DNA of 64,000 nucleotides from Erythrobacter sp. Its GTDB lineage: Bacteria; Pseudomonadota; Alphaproteobacteria; Sphingomonadales; Sphingomonadaceae. A model generated the notes under the pieces. The model saw nothing but the letters and a program-made list of their open reading frames with translations. It was not told the origin of the DNA and searched no databases. Location: contig JAPYPR010000004.1 in the NCBI GenBank assembly GCA_029937545.1, positions 180,576 through 244,575 of the forward strand. Reading direction: 5' to 3'. Position 1 is the stretch's first letter. Each line of letters opens with the position of its first letter. Made by a program: the position numbers and the translations under genes. Positions 9,289 through 16,620 of the stretch are shown in pieces.

Positions 9289-10097
9289 GAGACCCTCCGC
9301 CGGATTTCGGCCAGGCGCTCGGCCGCGCGTATGATGGTCGGGCCGCCGCAATACAGGAGCCGCGTGTCGAAGCTCTCGCGCCTCATGCCGGGAAGCTCGT
9401 CGAGCACGGGATGACGCTGTCCGTCGTCGCTCCCGGCGACCAGCAAGACCTCCGGTGGATCGGCTACCACCTGCTCCAGCGCGAGGAAGTCTGCCTGGCC
9501 CAGCCCGCGAGCCTCGCCGTAGCTGGCGAAGCCGGTCCGGCGGAGCAGGTCGCTGACGAGCGCACGCTCGCCCGGGACGATGCCGCCCGGCTGCCACAGG
9601 GCAGCTTCGACGGCCTGCTCCTCTGCGTCAGCGCGACTGATGGCTTCGTCGATGCGCGTTGCAAGGCGCTCCCCTGCGGTCGTGTCTCCCGCCAGTTCGG
9701 CTAGGGCGCGCACCTGCTCGAGACTTTCCTCGACTGTGCTCGTGGCTCCGAAAGTCACGACTTCGACGCCCAGATCCTCCAGCGCAGCGCGCGTCGCGGG
9801 CGCAATGAAGCTGCTTGCGACCACCACATCGGGGTCGAGCGCAAGGATCTCTTCGACCGTGCCGCCAGTGGCCCGGTAGCGAGCGACATCTGCCGGCTCC
9901 ATCGAGGTCGCCCGCGGATCCTTGCTGTAATGCGAGATCGCGAGCAGCTGGCCGGGCGCTGCGACCTCGGCGAGAATGGCATCGGTGCAGGGATTGAGGC
10001 TGACAATGGTCGGCCGCTCGCGATCGGGTGCCCGCACCGGCCCCTCGCTCGCGCACCCGGCGAGCAGCAGGGCCAGCGCGGGCAGCAGCCGGATCAC
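9285..10097 (-). CDS. btuF: Vitamin B12 periplasmic-binding lipoprotein
   Basis: The protein has 270 residues. It starts with a lipoprotein signal whose lipobox is LAGC. The rest is a class III (helical-backbone) substrate-binding protein: TIVSLNPCTDAIL near the N terminus and ALDPDVVVASSF in the first lobe. BtuF captures cobalamin in the periplasm and delivers it to BtuCD. The lipid anchor differs from soluble E. coli BtuF but is common elsewhere. Its ATG overlaps the btuB stop by four bases. Confidence 0.88.
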   Translation of the reverse strand: MIRLLPALALLLAGCASEGPVRAPDRERPTIVSLNPCTDAILAEVAAPGQLLAISHYSKDPRATSMEPADVARYRATGGTVEEILALDPDVVVASSFIAPATRAALEDLGVEVVTFGATSTVEESLEQVRALAELAGDTTAGERLATRIDEAISRADAEEQAVEAALWQPGGIVPGERALVSDLLRRTGFASYGEARGLGQADFLALEQVVADPPEVLLVAGSDDGQRHPVLDELPGMRRESFDTRLLYCGGPTIIRAAERLAEIRRRVS

Positions 10098-11950
10098 ATT
10101 TTCGCCCGCACGCCGACAAAGGCGCCGCGGCCGGGCGACGCATAGCCGCGCGCGGTCGCATGATCGGTGTCGAACACGTTCTCGACCCGACCGTATACTT
10201 CCAGGGTCTCGCCGAGCGGCATGGCAGCGCGCAGGTCGAACACCTCATAGCCGTCCAGGGCGACCGTATCGGCGGCATTGTCGAAGCTCTCGCCCGCCAA
10301 GCGCAGATCGGCGCCGAACTTCAGTCCGAAAGGGGCATCCCAGTCGGCATACAGCGTACCGAAGTGACGCGGGCGACGCGCGAGATCGAGGCCGGTCGCC
10401 CGATCCTCCGCATCGACATAGGAGAAGACGCCCGACACGCGTAGCGCGCCGGTCACGTCGAAGCCTGCCTCTGCTTCGAACCCCTGCGCCCGGGCGCGCG
10501 CGGTGTTGTCGTAGAAACCGAACGGACGATCGGCGCTGAAGGCGAAGTTGATCAGGTCCGTCGTGTCGCGGCGGAAAGCGGTAAGCGCGATATGCGCGCC
10601 GCGCCCGCGTCGGCCTTTCTCCACGCCGAGATCGAAGCTGGTGCTTTCCTCCGGACGCAGGGCGGCATTGCCGTAAAAGCTGCGCAGCTGATATAGCGTC
10701 GGCGCCTTGAAGCCCTCGCCCACACTTGCGCGGACACGCCAGTCGTTGCCGAGGCCGTAGGACAGGTCTGCACCATAGCTACCATTGGTGCCGAACAGTT
10801 CGTGGTCGTCGACGCGCGAGCCGATGTGCGCCGCGATATCGCCCATTGCGAAGCCGAGCTGGACGTAGGCCCCGGAGATCTCGATCTCGCCCGGCGCATC
10901 GAAACTGGTCTCGTAGTCGCTCCACTCGTGCTCGGCACCGAAAGCCACCGTGACAGGGCCGATGGCGCGATATTCGCCGCGCAGCTGCACGCGCTCCGAA
11001 TGGCCGTCTCCGGCGAAGGTCACATTTCCATCGCCGTCGAGATTGTCGCGCTCGGTGGCGGAGAGGCTGTAGGCTGCGCGCAGGGTGAGGTCGTTGCCAT
11101 AATAGGCCAGGCCGACATCGCCCCAGCGGCGGCGCGTTTCCTGCGTTTCCTGCGTGTCTGCCAGCGCAAAGGTCGGCGGCGGGAAGCCGTCGATATCAAG
11201 CGTGCCCTCGCTCCAGTTGGCGTGGGCGAACAGTTCGAGGTTCGTGGTGATGTCGAAGAACGCCGTGCCGCCCAGCGCGACCTGTTCGAACCCATCGGGC
11301 TCCGTACCGGAGGCCGCGGCGGAGAAGCCGTCTGTGCGGTAGAAGGAGCCGGTGAGCCCGGCGAAGTAGCGATCGCCTTTCAGCCCGCCGACGGCGCTGG
11401 CATAGAGCGTGTCGCGCGAGCCGTATTCGACATTGCCTTCCAACCCGCTTTCGGCGCGGGTCGATACCTCGACCACACCGCCGATAGCGTCAGACCCCCA
11501 GATCGTGCTGTTCGAGCCGCGCAGGATGTCGAACTTGCCCGCCGTTCCGAGCAACAAGTTGCCGAAGTCGAACCCGCCCGAGGGCGAGGACGGGTCGTTG
11601 ACCTTCACCCCGTCGACCAGCACCAGCAACTGCTCCGAATTCGCGCCGCGGATGCTGACGCCGGTGAAGCCGCCGACGCCGCCGTTACGCGTCAGCGACA
11701 GCCCTGGCGTGCGTTGCAGGACGCGGGTGGCATCCGGCCCCTGCACGCTTTCGATCTCTTCGCGCTCGATGATCGTGACCGCTTGGCCGGTGTTGCCGAT
11801 ATCGGTGCCGAGGCCGTTGGCAGTTACGGTGATAGTGTCGGCGCGATCCTCTAGGTTTTCGACGCCGAGCAGCGTCGTATCGTCCGTGTCCTGCGCGTAA
11901 GCAGCACAGGGAAGAGCGGAAACAGTCAGTAAAAGCAGAAACCTGGACAC
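10094..11950 (-). CDS. btuB: TonB-dependent outer-membrane cobalamin receptor
   Basis: The protein has 618 residues. The GTG start at 11950 is chosen because it follows GGAGG at five bases and gives a clean Sec signal peptide ending AYAQ. A longer frame reaches back into the riboswitch region. A TonB box-like DTITVTA follows. The plug domain has VSIRGANSEQLLVLVDG and LRGSNSTIWGSDAIGG. The remainder is beta-barrel sequence ending in a C-terminal strand with GAFVGVRAKM. BtuB family members are about 600 residues long, which fits. The upstream cobalamin riboswitch supports the substrate. Confidence 0.92.
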   Translation of the reverse strand: MSRFLLLLTVSALPCAAYAQDTDDTTLLGVENLEDRADTITVTANGLGTDIGNTGQAVTIIEREEIESVQGPDATRVLQRTPGLSLTRNGGVGGFTGVSIRGANSEQLLVLVDGVKVNDPSSPSGGFDFGNLLLGTAGKFDILRGSNSTIWGSDAIGGVVEVSTRAESGLEGNVEYGSRDTLYASAVGGLKGDRYFAGLTGSFYRTDGFSAAASGTEPDGFEQVALGGTAFFDITTNLELFAHANWSEGTLDIDGFPPPTFALADTQETQETRRRWGDVGLAYYGNDLTLRAAYSLSATERDNLDGDGNVTFAGDGHSERVQLRGEYRAIGPVTVAFGAEHEWSDYETSFDAPGEIEISGAYVQLGFAMGDIAAHIGSRVDDHELFGTNGSYGADLSYGLGNDWRVRASVGEGFKAPTLYQLRSFYGNAALRPEESTSFDLGVEKGRRGRGAHIALTAFRRDTTDLINFAFSADRPFGFYDNTARARAQGFEAEAGFDVTGALRVSGVFSYVDAEDRATGLDLARRPRHFGTLYADWDAPFGLKFGADLRLAGESFDNAADTVALDGYEVFDLRAAMPLGETLEVYGRVENVFDTDHATARGYASPGRGAFVGVRAKM

Positions 11951-12049
11951 AAAACCTCCATCATAAGCGAAACGTCGCTCATGACGGGAGGGAGCGGGAT
12001 TGCTCGCATCCACGTTTGCCATCGGTACACCCCGCCCGCGGCCGAACGA

Positions 12050-12245
12050 CACGCATGGGCAGGTCTCCTGGCTCCCGGATCGCCGGCTGCGCCCCGCCTT
12101 CCCGTCCTTGCAAGGACAGTGGCATGATGGAGCGCGCCTCACCGGTCACAGTTGCGGGGGCAGCGGAGGTATCGCACCTCCTTCCCTCTTCAGGCCTGCG
12201 CGAACAGGCCAACCCATGACGCAGGCGCGCCCCTACACCGCGATA
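12050..12245 (-). promoter_or_regulatory. Cobalamin (AdoCbl) riboswitch upstream of btuB
   Basis: Read on the minus strand, this leader has the hallmarks of the cobalamin riboswitch. The B12 box GCCAGGAGACCTGCC lies near 12058-12074, preceded by GATCCGGGA. Upstream of it are GCCACTG and GGGAAGGCG, and further up the CCCCCGCAACTGT segment. Binding of adenosylcobalamin normally shuts off the downstream gene. The receptor start codon lies about 100 bases further on. Boundaries are approximate. Confidence 0.93.
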
Positions 12246-12363
12246 TTGCGGCGCACAAGTTGGAGTTCGCATTAAGACTTTACATGGTAAGGGGCGCTTC
12301 AAAGGACGTCCCGTGACGGGACCCGGACTTGCAGCCTCTCCCGCACTTTCTCGCGAAAGGCTA

Positions 12364-13500
12364 ATGCAGGGCGCGAAAGGATATAGGCATTTGGCCAGCA
12401 GGGCTGACAGCGGAGGCATCGGGACGGAGCGCAGCCCGCGCCCTGCGCCGACGCGTGCGCAGCGCCGCGCCGAACGCCAGAGCGACAGGCGGCAGTTGGC
12501 GACCCGCCTCGGCGCGCTCGCGCTTGCTATCGCGCTGCCCACCTATGCCGCGCAAGGCGAACTCGGCTCCAACCTGCGCAGTACCATCGGCCTCGAGGAC
12601 GAGCGGGTCGCGCTGACACCTATGCCGTTCGAAACAGCAGGCGAAAGCTTCCCCGGTTCGGCCTTTTATTACCTCGAAGACGCGCCTCGGCTCGCTACAG
12701 ATCTTGCCGACCTGCGCGAGGACGAAGGCACGCTGGAAACGGTCGAATTCGCCGAAAGCCACGGCGCGGGCGCGGCGGCGCAGGCCTTCCGGCAGGCGGG
12801 CGGCGGGCTCGACAAGGCTCGCGCGCTGCAGTGCCTGTCGATGGCGATATACTACGAGGCGGCGAGCGAGAACTACGAAGGCCAGCAAGCCGTGGCGCAG
12901 GTGGTCTTGAACCGCGTCGCGCACCCTGCCTATCCGGCCAGCGTCTGCGGCGTCGTGTTCCAGGGATCGGAGCGCAAGACCGGCTGCCAGTTCTCCTTCA
13001 CCTGTGACGGATCCATGCGTCGCACCCCGTCGCGCGGCGGTTATGCGCGCGCCCAGTCCATCGCGCTGGCGGCGCTGGCAGGCGACGTTTATCGCCCCAT
13101 CGGCCTCGCCACGCATTACCATACGAATTATGTGAACCCCTATTGGGCATCGAGCCTCGATTACATCCGCACGATCGGCGCGCACCGCTTCTATCGCTGG
13201 AAGGGCTCTGCCGGACGGTCCGGCGCTTTCACCGATGCCTATGCCGGGGCGGAGCCGGGCGCCGCGGCCCCCGCCGTGCGCCGCGCCGAAAGCGACGTGC
13301 CCGGCCCGGTCACCGCTGCCGCACCACCGCCGAACTCCGCGATCGGTGCGGACCGGACGCCAGACGTGCCGGTCGGCGCACCCGCGAAGCGGGCGACGCC
13401 ATCTCCCGCCAAGGACGACAACCTGCCCTCGTCCGGTCGCGTGCGCGAGGAATATGCCAATAGCGGGCGCTGGATCAGGGAACCGGGCAAGAGCGATTAG
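12364..13500 (+). CDS. Cell-wall hydrolase, SleB/CwlJ family
   Basis: The protein has about 378 residues from this start. A basic N-terminal region precedes one hydrophobic segment (LGALALAIALPTYA), probably a signal anchor. From about residue 155 there is a Hydrolase_2 (SleB-like) domain: ALQCLSMAIYYEAASE with its catalytic Glu, then GQQAVAQVVLNRV, and later THYHTNYVNPYWA. The C-terminal third is Pro/Ala-rich and probably disordered. In spore formers SleB is a spore-cortex amidase/transglycosylase. In alphaproteobacteria it is taken to act in peptidoglycan turnover. A GTG at 12313, with AAAGGA upstream, is an equally possible start. The gene diverges from the B12 operon. Confidence 0.8.
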   Translation: MQGAKGYRHLASRADSGGIGTERSPRPAPTRAQRRAERQSDRRQLATRLGALALAIALPTYAAQGELGSNLRSTIGLEDERVALTPMPFETAGESFPGSAFYYLEDAPRLATDLADLREDEGTLETVEFAESHGAGAAAQAFRQAGGGLDKARALQCLSMAIYYEAASENYEGQQAVAQVVLNRVAHPAYPASVCGVVFQGSERKTGCQFSFTCDGSMRRTPSRGGYARAQSIALAALAGDVYRPIGLATHYHTNYVNPYWASSLDYIRTIGAHRFYRWKGSAGRSGAFTDAYAGAEPGAAAPAVRRAESDVPGPVTAAAPPPNSAIGADRTPDVPVGAPAKRATPSPAKDDNLPSSGRVREEYANSGRWIREPGKSD

Positions 13501-13634
13501 GCCTTGGCGTCTGCCAGTGAAGACAAAGATTTACGTCTTCACAACCATACCGCGGAACACAAGCTTAGGCGCATCCCGCTAAAGCCGGGTGAGCGCGACG
13601 CAGCGCGCTGCCACAGAAAGCAGGACAACTGCCC

Positions 13635-13976
13635 ATGCCCGTTCATTTTGCCGCCGCCCGCTCTACCGCCCATTCGCCGATCGCACGCGCGCTGGCTCTC
13701 AAAGCGCTGGGCCGTGCGGCCAATGACAATGGTGCAGCCGGCAGCGACGTGGCAGTCGAAAGCTCGTTCGACACGATGATGCGCGCGGCGCTGAAGCACT
13801 TCGCGCAGCACGGGCTCGGCGCGGCACGCGAAGCGCGCAACCAGGCTGAACAGGCGCATTTCACCGGCGATAGGGAGAGCTACGAATGGTGGCTCAAGGT
13901 ATGCCGGACGCTGGATCGCCGCGTGGCGGAAGACCTCGTCCGCCGCCTCGATACGACGAGCGCGCTTATCTATTGA
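13635..13976 (+). CDS. Conserved-looking hypothetical protein, helical
   Basis: This 113-residue soluble protein has no signal peptide. The second half is predicted helical and charged (around residues 45-105, including EWWLKVCRTLDRR). I do not recognise a domain. Codon use matches its neighbours and the frame has no competing long ORF, so I take it as real. It stands alone between the SleB gene and mdh. The following 255 bases to mdh hold no gene. Confidence 0.6.
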   Translation: MPVHFAAARSTAHSPIARALALKALGRAANDNGAAGSDVAVESSFDTMMRAALKHFAQHGLGAAREARNQAEQAHFTGDRESYEWWLKVCRTLDRRVAEDLVRRLDTTSALIY

Positions 13977-14111
13977 AACTTTTCCGGCAATGGCCGGTTG
14001 AGAGGTTGAAGAACCGAGCGCAAGAGCGCTTATTGCTACTGCAAACCATTCTCAAAGATATGTGAACTCGCCAGCCGATTGCCGGTTGCAATCGTGTGCG
14101 CGGGGGCCTAG

Positions 14112-15194
<1,083 letters not shown>

Positions 15195-15198
15195 TTTC

Positions 15199-15280
15199 CG
15201 TCACCCCAGCGAAAGCTGGGGTCGCGCGCCACTAGGTGCGACCCAAACTGAGAGCGATCCCAGCTTTCGCTGGGATGACG
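15199..15280. repeat. Pair of inverted REP-like palindromes between mdh and sucD
   Basis: Two copies of a palindrome with core CCCAGCGAAAGCTGGG occur in opposite orientation, at 15199-15222 and 15256-15280, separated by about 33 bases. The outer ends, CGTCA and TGACG, also mirror each other. The same core recurs near 61479. The sucD ribosome site (AAAGGATCGAAG) begins directly after the second copy. Confidence 0.9.
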
Positions 15281-15292
15281 AAAGGATCGAAG

Positions 15293-16183
15293 ATGAGCAT
15301 CCTCGTAGACAAGAACACCAAGGTCATCACTCAGGGGATGACCGGCGACACCGGCACCTTCCACACGCAGCAGGCGCTCGATTACGGGACGCAGATGGTT
15401 GCGGGTGTGACACCGGGCAAAGGCGGCACCGATCATATCGGCCTACCCGTCTACAACACCGTCGCCGAAGCCAAGCATGCGACCGGCGCGACCGCCTCGT
15501 GCATCTACGTCCCGCCGCCGTTCGCCGCGGATTCGATCCTCGAGGCGATCGATGCCGAGATCGAGCTGATCGTCGCCATCACGGAGGGCATTCCCGTGCT
15601 CGACATGGTGCGCGTGAAGCGTGCGCTCGACGGCAGCAAGTCGCGCCTGATCGGTCCGAACTGCCCCGGCGTGCTGACCCCCGGCGAGTGCAAGATCGGC
15701 ATCATGCCCGGCTCCATCTTCAAGCAGGGCAGCGTCGGCGTCGTTTCGCGCTCGGGCACGCTGACCTATGAAGCCGTGCACCAGACCACGATGGTCGGCC
15801 TCGGCCAGACCACGGCAGTCGGCATCGGCGGCGACCCTGTCAACGGCACCAATTTCATCGACGTGCTGGACCTGTTCCTGAAGGACGATGCCACCAAGTC
15901 GATCATCATGATCGGCGAGATCGGCGGCAGCGCGGAAGAGGAAGCGGCGGAATTCATCGCGCACCAGCGCAAGAAGGGCCTCGAGAAGCCGACCGTCGGC
16001 TTCATCGCCGGCCGCACGGCGCCTCCGGGCCGCCGCATGGGCCATGCTGGCGCGATCGTCAGCGGCGGCCAGGGCGGTGCCGAGGACAAGATCGAGGCGA
16101 TGGAAAAGGCCGGCATCCGCGTGTCGCCCTCGCCCTCCGAACTCGGCACGACGCTGGACGGGCTGCTGAAGGAACTCGCCTGA
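15293..16183 (+). CDS. sucD: Succinyl-CoA synthetase (ADP/GDP-forming), alpha subunit
   Basis: The protein has 296 residues. The N-terminal CoA-binding fold begins [15 protein letters not shown] and continues to GVTPGKGG. The phosphorylated active-site His is 251 in the motif [26 protein letters not shown] is also typical. It forms an alpha/beta complex with SucC and makes ATP or GTP from succinyl-CoA. The partner sucC, usually immediately upstream, is not in this window. The ATG at 15293 is preceded by AAAGG, and a longer frame would run through the REP repeat. Confidence 0.95.
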   Translation: MSILVDKNTKVITQGMTGDTGTFHTQQALDYGTQMVAGVTPGKGGTDHIGLPVYNTVAEAKHATGATASCIYVPPPFAADSILEAIDAEIELIVAITEGIPVLDMVRVKRALDGSKSRLIGPNCPGVLTPGECKIGIMPGSIFKQGSVGVVSRSGTLTYEAVHQTTMVGLGQTTAVGIGGDPVNGTNFIDVLDLFLKDDATKSIIMIGEIGGSAEEEAAEFIAHQRKKGLEKPTVGFIAGRTAPPGRRMGHAGAIVSGGQGGAEDKIEAMEKAGIRVSPSPSELGTTLDGLLKELA

Positions 16184-16192
16184 GGACTTTCC

Positions 16193-16270
16193 ATGGTTCC
16201 CAGCGCAGGCTGGGACCTCAATCGGCCTAGCGCCCCATAGATGGAGACCCCAGCCTGCGCTTGGGATCAT
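16193..16270. repeat. Pair of inverted REP-like palindromes upstream of the GIY-YIG ORF
   Basis: Two palindromes with core CAGCGCAGGCTG face each other at about 16197-16217 and 16246-16266. The core differs from the AAAG type beside mdh. It matches the single palindrome on the other side of the GIY-YIG ORF at 16587-16606. Confidence 0.85.
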
Positions 16271-16284
16271 GAGCGGAGGAACGG

Positions 16285-16605
16285 TTGAAGCCTGGCTTCG
16301 TCTATATCCTGACGAACCGAACGGACGGAGTGCTCTATATCGGCGTGACCGACGACCTGGCGAACCGCATCGAGCAACACGCTCTGACGCAGTTTCCAGC
16401 TTCACTAAGAAGTATCAGTGTCATCGGCTTGTCTGGTTCGAGCAGTTCGAAAATACACGATGCTCGCGAAACCGAGCGACGGATGAAGGCATGGACGCGC
16501 GACTGGAAGATCAAACGGATCACCGAGATGAACCCGTCCTGGGACGATCTCGCTCTGCTCCTCCAGGTCGCGCCAACCCGAAGGAGGCCCCAGCCTGCGC
16601 TGGGG
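16285..16605 (+). pseudogene. GIY-YIG nuclease mini-gene with compensating frameshifts, open into sucA
   Basis: The frame starts with TTG after a good GGAGG site (16276-16280) and reads FVYILTNR, then LYIGVTDDLANRIEQH. These are the GIY and YIG strands and catalytic Tyr/Arg/His residues of small GIY-YIG endonuclease-like proteins. Residues from about 59 on (ARETERRMKAW, then NPSWDDL) are also typical. Between them, 16381-16458 gives an unrelated sequence in this frame. The other frame there reads SSFTKKYQCHRLVWFEQFEN, the normal family core. A one-base loss near 16380 and a one-base gain near 16456 explain this. No stop separates it from sucA, so a 1056-residue fusion could be made. Activity is doubtful because the core is scrambled. 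Confidence 0.75.
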
Positions 16606-16606
16606 C
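16587..16606. repeat. REP-like palindrome between a Shine-Dalgarno and the sucA start
   Basis: GCCCCAGC pairs with GCTGGGGC over a four-base loop. It begins inside the AAGGAGG sequence (16581-16587) and ends three bases before the ATG at 16609. Confidence 0.85.
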
Positions 16607-16620
16607 ACATGGATAGAGCG

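Noticed and set aside
16269..16616. Separate ORF in another frame over the GIY-YIG region
   Set aside because: Only the piece at 16380-16457 has meaning (the displaced GIY-YIG core); the rest is a shadow.
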